From assembly GCF_013363975.1 (NCBI RefSeq), contig NZ_JABWGN010000015.1, positions 186,001 to 250,000 on the forward strand: a stretch of DNA of 64,000 nt. The letters are read 5' to 3'. The position numbers and the translations under genes are program-made. Source of the stretch: Nonomuraea montanisoli (lineage in GTDB: Bacteria; Actinomycetota; Actinomycetes; Streptosporangiales; Streptosporangiaceae). Within the stretch, counting starts at the first letter, position 1, and every line of letters begins with the position of its first letter. The notes beneath the pieces were generated by a model. The model was given only the letters and a program-made list of their open reading frames with translations. It searched no databases and was not told the origin of the DNA. This document shows, in pieces, positions 1-8,031 of the stretch.

Positions 1-1
1 C

Positions 2-715
2 GCCTACGCGATCCCCCTGCTGCTCGGCGTCACGGCGCCCCTGGAGCCGGGCCGGTCCGACACCGTCCTGCTCCTCCCGTACCTGATGCTGGTGGCCGTC
101 GTCGCGCTGGCGTCGCTGGTCGTCGTGGTCACGCGGTCCCGGCTGCGCGGCTGGGCCCTGGTGATCGTGGCGCTGGCCGCCATGGGCCTGCCCGCCGCGC
201 ACCACGTGCGCGTGATCTCGGTCCTGTCCGGCGCGAGCGGGTCGGCGGCGGCCGCGGCGGAGCCCGCGCCGCCGGCGCCGCCCGGGGTGCTGACCGCCGC
301 GCGCTGGCTGCGCGAGCACTCGTCGCCCGACGACCTGGTCGCCACGAACGTGCACTGCCGGTGGGGGTTGGAGAACCCCTGCGACTCGCGCCAGTTCTGG
401 ATCTCCGCGCTGACCGAGCGGCACATGCTGGTCGAGGGATGGGCGTTCACGGTGAAGAACGCGGACAGCTGGCAGCCCGGCCGGCTGGAGCAGCACCAGC
501 CCTTCTGGGACCGGGACCGGCTCGCGGCCAACGACGCGGCCTTCGTGTCGCCGTCCGCGGCCACGGTCCAGGGACTGCGGGACCGCTACGGCGTCCGCTG
601 GCTCTTCGTGGACGAGCAGCGCCCCGGGGTGAGCCGCGACATCGGCGACTTCGCCCGGTTCCGCTTCCGCAGCGGAGCGTTCTCCGTCTACGAGACCGAG
701 CCCTCCGGGGCCTGA
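2..715 (+). CDS. C-terminal part of a polytopic membrane protein of the polysaccharide locus (5' end outside window)
   Basis: The reading frame is open from the left edge to a TGA, so the N-terminus is missing. What is visible is two hydrophobic segments (LLLPYLMLVAVVALASLVVVV and ALVIVALAAMGLPA) followed by an Ala/Pro-rich stretch and a soluble domain of about 140 residues, probably outside the membrane, with 'AARWLREHSSPDDLVATN'. This layout of many TM helices plus a C-terminal soluble domain starting with a 'WLR.....DD.V' segment is common in actinobacterial membrane glycosyltransferase-like proteins of surface-glycan clusters. No catalytic motif is in the visible part, so the function is inferred from context. 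It is followed by a perfect 10-bp-stem hairpin and converges on the next gene. Confidence 0.7.
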   Translation, partial: AYAIPLLLGVTAPLEPGRSDTVLLLPYLMLVAVVALASLVVVVTRSRLRGWALVIVALAAMGLPAAHHVRVISVLSGASGSAAAAAEPAPPAPPGVLTAARWLREHSSPDDLVATNVHCRWGLENPCDSRQFWISALTERHMLVEGWAFTVKNADSWQPGRLEQHQPFWDRDRLAANDAAFVSPSAATVQGLRDRYGVRWLFVDEQRPGVSRDIGDFARFRFRSGAFSVYETEPSGA

Positions 716-725
716 CCCCGCATCC

Positions 726-756
726 GGCCGGCGGCCGCACCCGCGAGCCGCCGGCC
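726..756 (+). terminator. Hairpin after the first gene
   Basis: A perfect 10-bp inverted repeat (GGCCGGCGGC ... GCCGCCGGCC) with an 11-nt loop begins 11 bp after the TGA and is followed by GTTT. It is a plausible intrinsic terminator for the plus-strand gene. The T tract is weak, as is usual at this GC content. Confidence 0.6.
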
Positions 757-760
757 GTTT

Positions 761-814
761 CTCAGCGCCTGCTCAGCGCCTGCTCAGCGCCTGCTCAGCG
801 CCTGCTCAGCGCCG
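761..814. repeat. 11-bp tandem repeat (CTCAGCGCCTG), five units
   Basis: Units begin at 761, 772, 783, 794 and 805 and are identical except at the end of the last one. The array fills the gap between two convergent genes. The last unit supplies the minus-strand stop codon of the membrane protein that follows, and every other unit carries the same TCA (TGA on the minus strand). Confidence 0.9.
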
Positions 815-2071
815 TGCCGGAGCGGGCGGGACCGGATCGGCCGTCTCCAGCTCGTCCGGCTCCACCGGTGGAGCGGGCGACCGGTCCTGGGCGGACCGGG
901 TCCAGGCCACCGCCGCGAGCAGGCTCGCGACCAGCACGATGGGCAGGCGCTGCCGGAAGATCAGTCCGATGTTGGCCATCGTGGTCGCGTAGGCGATCGT
1001 CCCCGGCACGAGGAACAGCAGGAAGATGAGGAGCGTCCTGCGGTCCCGGCGCCACAGCTCCCGCCCGCCCCGTATCGCGCCGTACAGCAGGATGTACCAG
1101 ATGACCACGTCGATCTTTCCCAGCTGCAGCGTGAGGCTGCCGCTCTCCCAGGGGAAGGGCGACAGGAGCGTGTAGACCACCTTCATCCCCAGGCCGCTCC
1201 ACCGGTCGCCGCCGTCGTCGAAGTGCACCCCCGACGCGTTCTCGGCGTTGGAGCGCATGACGGCCTCCGACTGTCCCTGGTCCATCTGCCGCTCGGCCAG
1301 CTCCAGCGGGGTGTTCTCGTACACGCCGCCCACGAACAGCATGGCGGCCATCAGCAGCGCGCCGAAGGCGAAGAGCTTGCGCACCGAGAACGCCGACTTC
1401 GAGGCCACCACGCCGCAGACGATCGGGATCACCGCCATGAAGACCATGTACGGGCGGACGTGCCACAGGCACCACAGCAGCGGCGCGGCCAGCAGCAGCA
1501 CGCTCGTCCTGAACCGCTGCGCCACGGACGCGCCGATGCCGACGCAGGCCACCACGAGGAACGCGTTGAACCCGTCCTTGTAGGTGTCGGAGGTGTGCAG
1601 CAGGAACGCCGGAGTGAAGGCGGTCACCAGCAGCAGCCGGTACGCCGCCCGCTCGTCGGCCCCGATCAGCCGGGCGATCCGGTACATCACCACGCACAGC
1701 GCGCAGGCCAGCAGCGCCACCACGGCCGTGCACGCCAGCGGCGCCTGGCCGCCGCACAGGAACATGACCAGCGCGAAGATGTTGCACGGCACCGCCGCGG
1801 TGCCGAGGATCTCCATGTCCGCGGCCGTGACGAAATGGAAGCCGTCCAACTTCCAGGAGTTGAGGATCATCATCCCGCGGACCTCGTAGCCCAGGTTGTC
1901 GCCGCCGTAGTCGATGAGTCCCGAGCGCACCACCAGCACGTGGACGGCCAGGCGCGCCGCGAACGCGGCCAGCAGGACGGGCATCGCGCGCCGGGCCGCC
2001 GGCGCGTCCAGATGCGCGTTGACCAGCAGGATGAGGGCCACGGCGGCGGCCGCGACGATGACGAGTTCCAT
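806..2071 (-). CDS. Polytopic membrane protein, Wzy-like polysaccharide polymerase candidate
   Basis: About 421 residues, hydrophobic throughout, with around ten predicted TM segments and a Pro-rich cytosolic C-terminus. The chosen ATG gives the hydrophobic N-terminus MELVIVAAAAVALILL. The frame stays open further upstream, but that extension is polar and low in coding character. A 'TPAFLLHTSDTYKDG' segment near residue 150 resembles the P..(W)S....KD/KE loop common in Wzy/EpsG-like polymerases. It is divergent from the glycosyltransferase gene and surrounded by sugar-nucleotide and chain-length genes, so polymerisation of the repeat unit is the best guess. It could equally be a GT-C glycosyltransferase. 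No catalytic residue can be assigned. Confidence 0.65.
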   Translation of the reverse strand: MELVIVAAAAVALILLVNAHLDAPAARRAMPVLLAAFAARLAVHVLVVRSGLIDYGGDNLGYEVRGMMILNSWKLDGFHFVTAADMEILGTAAVPCNIFALVMFLCGGQAPLACTAVVALLACALCVVMYRIARLIGADERAAYRLLLVTAFTPAFLLHTSDTYKDGFNAFLVVACVGIGASVAQRFRTSVLLLAAPLLWCLWHVRPYMVFMAVIPIVCGVVASKSAFSVRKLFAFGALLMAAMLFVGGVYENTPLELAERQMDQGQSEAVMRSNAENASGVHFDDGGDRWSGLGMKVVYTLLSPFPWESGSLTLQLGKIDVVIWYILLYGAIRGGRELWRRDRRTLLIFLLFLVPGTIAYATTMANIGLIFRQRLPIVLVASLLAAVAWTRSAQDRSPAPPVEPDELETADPVPPAPARR

Positions 2072-2438
2072 GGAGGCGACTTTCCGTCCATCTGAGCACC
2101 TTGCTCCGATGCCCAGAAGCCGAACCGGACCGCCGGCAGGCGGGTCGGCGACGACGACGCTAGCGGCGGGGGCCGCGCACATCACTTCCTGGAGTGTCTC
2201 CATGGCGTGCTGATTACCCCGCTTGGCCGACTCTTTCCGGTAAGGCGGCTTTCCTGCTGCGCTGCTTGTCCGGGGAAGCCCCACAAATCCCAAGGAGAGT
2301 AAGTGCCGACTCTCCGAGATAACGGCCAGGTAGGGAGCGAGAAAACATTTCACCACTGACCGCGACGCCGTAAGCCGAAATCGCCGATACCGCAGCTAGC
2401 TTCGCGGACGTGAGCCAGATTCGTCCTCTAGGAGCCGC
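2072..2438. promoter_or_regulatory. Divergent intergenic region of about 370 bp with a hairpin
   Basis: It separates the minus-strand Wzy-like gene from the plus-strand GT operon and has no credible coding frame. A perfect 7-bp stem (GGAGAGT / ACTCTCC, 8-nt loop) lies at 2294-2315. The GT operon has AGGAG five bases before its ATG. Promoters for both directions must lie here. I do not recognise a riboswitch class, though the region is long enough for a structured leader. Confidence 0.5.
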
Positions 2439-3623
2439 ATGAAGCCGGACAGTCGGATTCGTGTCATGGAAATCATCGCCCGGATGAACGTGGGCGGCCC
2501 CGCGACTCAGGTGCTGGGACTTTCCGAGCGGCTCGACCCGGACGTTTTCGCACACCGGCTCTACACGGGCCACGTCGGCGACGACGAGGGGGACCACCTC
2601 GGCCTGCGGCGGTCGGGCGTGCGGGTGCACCGCATCCCGGGCCTGGGCCGTTCGGTCCGGCCCACGGACGACTGCCGTGCCCTGTTCGCGCTGGTCTCCG
2701 CCATGCGGGCCTTCCGGCCGCACATCGTCCACACGCGGACCGCCAAGGCGGGCGCGCTCGGGCGGGTGGCGGCCACGCTGGCGGGCGTCGGCGCGGCCCG
2801 GGCCCACGTCTTCCACGGGCATCTGCTCGACGGCTATTTCTCCGGCGCCAAGCGCGCGGTGTACGTGCGCTCCGAACGGGTCCTCGCGTCCATGTCGGAC
2901 CGCCTGGTGACCGTGGGCGCGCGCGTGCGCGACGACCTGCTGCGGGCCGGCATCGGCCGGCCGGAGCAGTACACCGTCATCCCGCCCGGCGTCCGCCTGG
3001 GGTCCGTCCCCGACCGCCTCCAGGCCCGCCGCGAGCTGGGCCTGCCGCCGGAGGCGCCCGTGGTGGCCTACGTCGGACGGCTCACCGGCGTCAAGCGGCC
3101 CGACCGGTTCGCCGAGGCGGCGCACGAGGTGCTGCGCCGGGTGCCCGGCTGTCACTTCGTCGTCTGCGGCGGCGGCGAGCTGCAGGAGCGGCTGGAGCAG
3201 GACATCGCGCCCGCCCGCGACGCCTTCCACCTGGTGGGCTGGCGCAAGGACGTCGAAACGATCTACGCCGCCGCCGACGTGGTCCTGCTGACCTCCGACA
3301 ACGAGGGCACGCCGCTCACGCTCATCGAGGCCCAGATGGCCGGCACGCCGGTCGTCTCCACCCGGGTGGGCAGCGTCGCCGAGGTCGTCCAGGACGGCCG
3401 CACGGGACTGCTGGCCGGCATGGACTCCGCGGAGCTGGCGGAGCACACCGTCCGGCTTCTGACCGACCCCCTGCTCGCGAGCCGGATGGGCGAGGCCGCC
3501 CGCCGGTGGTCAACCGCCTCGTTCGACGTGGACCGCCTCGTGGCGGACACCGAGGCCCTATACCGATCGCTGGCCGAGCTCCGCCGGGATCGACGTGCAA
3601 CTACAGGAGGGAAGAACAGGTGA
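2439..3623 (+). CDS. Glycosyltransferase family 4 (GT-B fold)
   Basis: 394 residues. The N-terminal Rossmann half opens with IRVMEIIARMNVGGPATQVL, the glycine-rich acceptor-side loop typical of GT4 enzymes. The C-terminal half has 'VAYVGRLTGVKRPD', then the E-x7-E motif (EGTPLTLIE) followed by AQMAGTPVVST, which binds the nucleotide-sugar donor. It probably adds a sugar to an undecaprenyl-linked intermediate on the cytosolic face. Sugar specificity cannot be read from the sequence. It is the first gene of a plus-strand operon, with an AGGAG ribosome-binding site. Its TGA overlaps the GTG of the next gene by 4 bp (GTGA), indicating translational coupling. Confidence 0.9.
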   Translation: MKPDSRIRVMEIIARMNVGGPATQVLGLSERLDPDVFAHRLYTGHVGDDEGDHLGLRRSGVRVHRIPGLGRSVRPTDDCRALFALVSAMRAFRPHIVHTRTAKAGALGRVAATLAGVGAARAHVFHGHLLDGYFSGAKRAVYVRSERVLASMSDRLVTVGARVRDDLLRAGIGRPEQYTVIPPGVRLGSVPDRLQARRELGLPPEAPVVAYVGRLTGVKRPDRFAEAAHEVLRRVPGCHFVVCGGGELQERLEQDIAPARDAFHLVGWRKDVETIYAAADVVLLTSDNEGTPLTLIEAQMAGTPVVSTRVGSVAEVVQDGRTGLLAGMDSAELAEHTVRLLTDPLLASRMGEAARRWSTASFDVDRLVADTEALYRSLAELRRDRRATTGGKNR

Positions 3624-4573
3624 AAGTCCTGGTAACCGGCGGCGCCGGGTTCATCGGCGCGAACCTGTGCCGGGCGCTCGCGGCGCGGCCCGAGATCGCG
3701 GGCATCACGGTGCTCGACGACCTGAGCACGGGCGACCTGGCCAACCTCGACGGCGTCGACGTGGAGTTCGTGCTCGGCAGCATCCTGGACGCCGACACGC
3801 TGGCGGACCTGGTCGCGGACGTCACGACCGTCGTCCACCTCGCCGCGCGCCCGTCGGTGCCCCGGTCCCTGCTCGACCCGCTGGCCTCGCACGAGGTCAA
3901 CGCGACCGGGACGCTGCGGGTCCTGGAGGCGTGCCGGCCGGCCCGGCCGCACGTGATCCTCGCCTCGTCGTCCTCGGTGTACGGCGACTCGGCGGCGCCG
4001 TCCAAGCACGAGGACCTGCCGACCAGGCCGCTCAGCCCGTACGGGGTGAGCAAGCTGGCGACCGAGGCGTACGCCCTGGCGTACGCTTCCAGCTTCGCCC
4101 TGCCGGTGCTGCCGTTCCGCTTCTTCAACGTGTACGGCCCCCTGCAGCCCGCGGGGCACGCCTACGCGGCCGTGATCCCGGCGTTCGTCTCGGCGGTCCT
4201 GGAGGGCACCCCGGTGCCGATCCACGGCGACGGACACCAGGCCCGCGACTTCACCTACGTGGGCTCGGTGACGCAGGTGCTGTGCGAGGCGATCGTGCGC
4301 CGCGTCACCAGCGCCAAGCCGGTCAACCTGGCCTTCGGCACGCGCGTCCCGCTGCTGACGCTGAAGGACGTGCTCGCCTCGGTGCTCGGCCGGCCGGTCG
4401 ACGCCGCCTTCCTCCCGCCGCGCACCGGCGACATCCGGGAGTCGCAGGCATCCCCCGACCTGCTGCGCGAACTGTTCCCCGGGGTGCGGCCGGTCTCGCT
4501 CGAGGACGGGCTCCGCATGACGGTCGCCTGGTTCCGGCAGGCGATGACCGCGAGCCCCGGCGTGCACGCGTGA
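3620..4573 (+). CDS. NAD-dependent epimerase/dehydratase (extended SDR)
   Basis: 317 residues from a GTG that overlaps the previous stop and has GGAGGG upstream. It starts with the Rossmann motif VLVTGGAGFIGANLCRAL. The acidic 'VLDDLSTG' after strand 2 is typical of NAD(H)-using enzymes. The active site is visible: S-S-S-V-Y-G followed by the Y-x3-K pair in 'SPYGVSKLATEAY'. 'FFNVYGP' and 'HGDGHQARDFTYV' are the substrate-loop signatures of UDP-glucose 4-epimerase/dTDP-glucose dehydratase relatives. It probably makes a nucleotide sugar for the neighbouring transferases. Whether it is an epimerase or a dehydratase is not decidable here. Confidence 0.88.
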   Translation: MKVLVTGGAGFIGANLCRALAARPEIAGITVLDDLSTGDLANLDGVDVEFVLGSILDADTLADLVADVTTVVHLAARPSVPRSLLDPLASHEVNATGTLRVLEACRPARPHVILASSSSVYGDSAAPSKHEDLPTRPLSPYGVSKLATEAYALAYASSFALPVLPFRFFNVYGPLQPAGHAYAAVIPAFVSAVLEGTPVPIHGDGHQARDFTYVGSVTQVLCEAIVRRVTSAKPVNLAFGTRVPLLTLKDVLASVLGRPVDAAFLPPRTGDIRESQASPDLLRELFPGVRPVSLEDGLRMTVAWFRQAMTASPGVHA

Positions 4574-4617
4574 AGCGCCGCCAACCGCAGCCAACGATCG
4601 TGTCCAGAGGGGAAACC

Positions 4618-5607
4618 ATGAGCAACGCAGCCACGTGCACCTACTTGATAACGGGCGGCAGCGGATTCGTCGGCTCGCACCTGACCGACGCCCTGCTCGC
4701 CCGCGGCGACTCCGTGGTCGTCCTCGACGACCTGTCCACCGGGCGGCGGGACAACCTGCGCCCGCACCCCGCCCTGCGCTTCGTGCGCGGCTCCATCCTG
4801 GACGAGCTGATCGTCGACGAGCTGGTCCACGAGTGCGACGTGGTGGTCCACCTGGCCGCCGCCGTCGGCGTCAAGCTGATCGTCGAGCAGCCGCTGAGGT
4901 CGCTGATGACCAACATCAGGGGCTCCGAGAACGTCATCGAGGCGGCGCACCGCTACCGCAAGAAGATCCTCGTCGCCAGCACCAGCGAGATCTACGGCAA
5001 GAACTCCACCGGCCCGCTGCGCGAGGACGCCGACCGCATCCTCGGCAACACCGGCGTCGTGCGCTGGGCGTACAGCACGGCCAAGGCCGTGGACGAGATC
5101 CTGGCCAACGCCTACCACCACGAGCGGGGCCTGCCCTCCATCGTGGTCAGGCTGTTCAACACCGTGGGACCGCGGCAGAGCCCGGCGTACGGCATGGTCA
5201 TCCCGCGCCTCGTGCGGCAGGCCCTCGCCGGGGTCCCGCTGACGGTCCACGGCGACGGCACCCAGACCCGGTGCTTCGCCCACGTGCTCGACGTGGTGGA
5301 CGCCCTGCTGCGGCTGCTCGGCGACGAGGCGGCCGTCGGCCAGACCTTCAACATCGGCTCGGCGGAGGAGGTGAGCATCCTGGAGCTGGCCAAGCTGGTC
5401 ATCGAGCACACGGGATCCACCTCGGGCGTCGACCTGATCCCGTACCACGAGGCCTACCGCAAGGGCTTCGAGGACATGGTCCGCAGGGTGCCCGACACCA
5501 CCAAGATCCGTGAGCTGACCGGATGGACGCCGCGGCGCACGCTGGACGAGATCCTCACGGAGGTCGTCAGGGAGGCGCGCGAGGAGCTCGCGGTGGCGAT
5601 GCCGTGA
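4618..5607 (+). CDS. NAD-dependent nucleotide-sugar epimerase/dehydratase (UXS/GalE-like SDR)
   Basis: 329 residues, preceded by AGAGGGGA. The glycine motif is ITGGSGFVGSHLTDALL, then 'VVLDDLSTGRRDNL', 'LAAAVGVKLIVEQPL' and 'VASTSEIYGKN'. The catalytic Tyr and Lys lie in 'WAYSTAKAVDE', followed by 'VRLFNTVGPRQ' and 'HGDGTQTRCFAHV'. The AAVGVK.I and RLFNTVGPRQ signatures are those of the UDP-glucuronate decarboxylase/UDP-sugar epimerase branch. With the preceding epimerase it gives two successive nucleotide-sugar steps. It ends in a GTGA overlap with the WecA-like gene. Confidence 0.88.
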   Translation: MSNAATCTYLITGGSGFVGSHLTDALLARGDSVVVLDDLSTGRRDNLRPHPALRFVRGSILDELIVDELVHECDVVVHLAAAVGVKLIVEQPLRSLMTNIRGSENVIEAAHRYRKKILVASTSEIYGKNSTGPLREDADRILGNTGVVRWAYSTAKAVDEILANAYHHERGLPSIVVRLFNTVGPRQSPAYGMVIPRLVRQALAGVPLTVHGDGTQTRCFAHVLDVVDALLRLLGDEAAVGQTFNIGSAEEVSILELAKLVIEHTGSTSGVDLIPYHEAYRKGFEDMVRRVPDTTKIRELTGWTPRRTLDEILTEVVREAREELAVAMP

Positions 5608-6644
5608 GCGGCGTGCTCACGCCGGCGGCCTGCGGCGCCGCCTGCGTCCTCACGGCGCTGACCTCCGTGCCGCTGAAACGCCTGGCGCTGCGGTGGGGGT
5701 TCACCGACCGTCCCGGCGGCCACAAGGCCCACGCGCGCCCGACCCCGTACCTGGGCGGCATCGCGATCGCGCTGGTCACGGTCGTGACCACGGTCACCGT
5801 CGCGGGGCTCGCCGACCGGCGGCTCACCGCGATCCTGCTGGCGGCCACCGCGGTGGCCGCCCTCGGGCTCATCGACGACATCGCCTCGCTGCCCGCGCTC
5901 ACGCGGCTGATCGTGGAGACGGTGGCGGCCACCGGCGTCGTGCTGGGCGGCGTCCAGCTCACCGTCACCGGCGGCTGGCCGGACGCGCCGCTGACGATCG
6001 TGTGGATCGTCGTGGTGACCAACTCCTTCAACCTGCTCGACAACATGGACGGCGCGCTGGGGGCGGTGACGGCCGCCTCGGCCACGTTCCTGGCGGCGAT
6101 CGCGTTCCTGCTGACGCAGCCGGCCCTGGGACTCTTCCTCGCCGTCCTGGCGGGCGCCGCGCTGGGCTTCCTGCCCCACAACTGGGCGCCGGCCAAGATG
6201 TTCATGGGCGACTCCGGCTCGCTGTTCATCGGGTTCGGCCTGACCTGCTCGGCCATCGTCCTGGTCAGTGGGCGCGGCCCGGACACCGTGGTCGCGGGGC
6301 TGCTGCTGCCGACGTTCGTGGCGACGGTCGACACCGGCGTGGTGTTCCTGTCGCGGCTGCGGGCCGGACGCTCGCCGCTCGCGGGCGGCACCGACCACGT
6401 CTCGCACCGGCTGCGCCGGCTGGGTTTCGACACCCGTCTGGTCGCGGTGGTGCTGGGCCTGATCGCCATGCTCGCCGGCGCGCTGTGCACGTCCATGGTC
6501 GTCGGCCTGGTGCCGCCGCTGACCGCGGCGATCGTGGGGGCGGGCACGGCGGTGGCCGCCGTCGCCCTGCTCCAGGGCGTGAACGTCCACCAGCCGCGCC
6601 GGGCCCTCGACAACCCTCCACGAATCCGCGAAAGGCGGCGATGA
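5604..6644 (+). CDS. WecA/TagO-type polyprenyl-phosphate sugar-1-phosphate transferase
   Basis: 346 residues, about ten TM segments, MraY/WecA superfamily. It would transfer a sugar-1-phosphate from a UDP-sugar to undecaprenyl phosphate and so start the glycan. Family motifs seen in order: 'KAHARPTPYLGGIAIA' (cytosolic loop 1), 'LGLIDDI' (acidic pair), 'NSFNLLDNMDGALG' (normally N..N..DG.DGLA), 'KMFMGDSGSLFIGF' and 'DHVSHRLRRLG' (normally H.HHRL). The NMDGAL and HVSHRL variants suggest a sub-branch with its own substrate. The GTG start overlaps the previous stop (GTGA), so it is translationally coupled to the epimerase. Confidence 0.88.
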   Translation: MSGVLTPAACGAACVLTALTSVPLKRLALRWGFTDRPGGHKAHARPTPYLGGIAIALVTVVTTVTVAGLADRRLTAILLAATAVAALGLIDDIASLPALTRLIVETVAATGVVLGGVQLTVTGGWPDAPLTIVWIVVVTNSFNLLDNMDGALGAVTAASATFLAAIAFLLTQPALGLFLAVLAGAALGFLPHNWAPAKMFMGDSGSLFIGFGLTCSAIVLVSGRGPDTVVAGLLLPTFVATVDTGVVFLSRLRAGRSPLAGGTDHVSHRLRRLGFDTRLVAVVLGLIAMLAGALCTSMVVGLVPPLTAAIVGAGTAVAAVALLQGVNVHQPRRALDNPPRIRERRR

Positions 6645-6648
6645 TCTC

Positions 6649-8031
6649 TTGGACCTGCTCTCCTTCATCCGGCTGGCTCGCAAGAGCTGGTGGCTGATCC
6701 TGCTGTCGCTGGTCGTCTCGGTGGGCGCCGCACTGGTGATCACCGCGAACATGCCGCCCAAGTACGCGGCGACGACCACCATGCTGTTCTCCAGCCACGA
6801 CAAGCAGGGCGGCTTCTCGCCGGCCTACCAGGTGAGCACCCTGTCGCAGGGCGTGCACTCCTACGCCAACCTGCTCACGAGCCGCCGCATGGTGAGCCAG
6901 GTGACCACGCCCGACGACGTGGCCCGGCTGCAGCAGAACATCACGGTCGACGTCGTGCCGGGCACCGTGCTGCTGCGCGCGATGGTCACCGACGAGGATC
7001 CCGAGCGGGCCGCCTCGCTGGCCAACGCCCTGAGCACCAAGTTCGCGCGGCTGGTGAGCCAGATCGAGCGGCCGACGCCCACCAGCAGGCCCACGGTCAA
7101 GGTGACCGTCGTCGACGACGCCCAGGTGCCCAGGACGCCGGTCAGTCCCATGCCGGTGGTCAACGTCCTGGTCGCCATGCTGATCGGGCTGGTCGTCTCC
7201 GTCAGCTCGCTCATCCTGCGCGACCGCCTGGACACCACCATCAAGAACAGCGCCGCGCTGCAGCAGGCGGCCGGCAGCTCCACGCTCGGCATCATCGGCT
7301 ACGAGCGGGACGCCAAGCGCCACCCGCTCGTCGTGCGCCGCAAGGGGCGCTCGTCCCGGGCCGAGGCGTTCCGGTCGCTGCGCACCAACCTGCAGTTCAT
7401 CGGCGTCGACCGCAAGCCCAGGTCGCTGGTGGTGACGAGCTGCCTGCCCAACGAGGGCAAATCGTCCACCTCCTCCAACCTGGCCATCACCCTCGCCCAG
7501 GCCGGCTGGCGGGTCCTGCTCGTGGACGGCGACCTGCGCCGCCCCCGGCTGCCCGACTACTTCGGCATCGAGGGCGGCGTCGGCCTGACCGACGTGCTCA
7601 TCGGCAAGGTCAGCCTGGAGGGCGTCGTCCAGACGTGGGGGGAGCCGCGCCTGTTCGTGCTGCCGTGCGGCCAGATCCCGCCGAACCCGAGCGAGCTGCT
7701 CGGCTCCGACGGCATGCGGCAGCTCCTGGCCGACCTCACCGCGGACTACGACATGGTGATCATCGACGCGCCGCCGCTGCTGCCCGTCACCGACGCGGCC
7801 ACGCTGTCCGCCCTGTGCGACGGGACCATCCTGGTCGCCAGGTACGGCCGGACCCGGCACGAGCACGTGGTGCGCGGCATCGAGCTGCTGGCGTCGGTCA
7901 GCGCCCGCGTCGTCGGCACGGTGCTGAACTTCGTGCCGGCCAAGGCCAGCCGCTACGACGGCTACGGCTACGGCTACGGCTACGAGTCCAAGGCGCAGCA
8001 GGTCGAGGTCAAGGCGCCGGTGGGGGTGTGA
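6649..8031 (+). CDS. Wzz-domain chain-length regulator fused to BY-type tyrosine kinase
   Basis: 460 residues from a TTG just after the previous TGA. No in-frame ATG is near, and AAAGGCGG lies upstream. The N-terminal Wzz half has a TM helix at about 13-34, a periplasm-facing segment, and a second TM at about 170-190 preceded by a Pro-rich 'QVPRTPVSPMP' typical of Wzz. The cytosolic kinase half has 'AFRSLRTNLQF', Walker A 'SCLPNEGKSS', Walker A' 'VLLVDGDLRRPRL' and Walker B 'MVIIDAPPLLP'. The C-terminus carries a Tyr cluster RYDGYGYGYGYES, the usual autophosphorylation tail. It controls polymer length or export through its phosphorylation state. The matching phosphatase gene converges on it and overlaps its last 23 bp. 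Confidence 0.92.
   Translation: MDLLSFIRLARKSWWLILLSLVVSVGAALVITANMPPKYAATTTMLFSSHDKQGGFSPAYQVSTLSQGVHSYANLLTSRRMVSQVTTPDDVARLQQNITVDVVPGTVLLRAMVTDEDPERAASLANALSTKFARLVSQIERPTPTSRPTVKVTVVDDAQVPRTPVSPMPVVNVLVAMLIGLVVSVSSLILRDRLDTTIKNSAALQQAAGSSTLGIIGYERDAKRHPLVVRRKGRSSRAEAFRSLRTNLQFIGVDRKPRSLVVTSCLPNEGKSSTSSNLAITLAQAGWRVLLVDGDLRRPRLPDYFGIEGGVGLTDVLIGKVSLEGVVQTWGEPRLFVLPCGQIPPNPSELLGSDGMRQLLADLTADYDMVIIDAPPLLPVTDAATLSALCDGTILVARYGRTRHEHVVRGIELLASVSARVVGTVLNFVPAKASRYDGYGYGYGYESKAQQVEVKAPVGV

Noticed and set aside
761-814. A CRISPR array made of the short tandem repeats (also 11727-11804 and 17134-17223)
   Set aside because: The units are directly adjacent without spacers, there are no cas genes, and one array is coding in frame.
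2294-2315. A c-di-AMP (ydaO) or cobalamin riboswitch in the leader
   Set aside because: Only one hairpin is visible; the conserved core words of these classes were not found.
3595-5607. A single 670-codon fusion of the two epimerase genes
   Set aside because: The first third is an out-of-frame shadow of the upstream epimerase. The true second gene starts at 4618 with a good ribosome-binding site and a normal SDR N-terminus.
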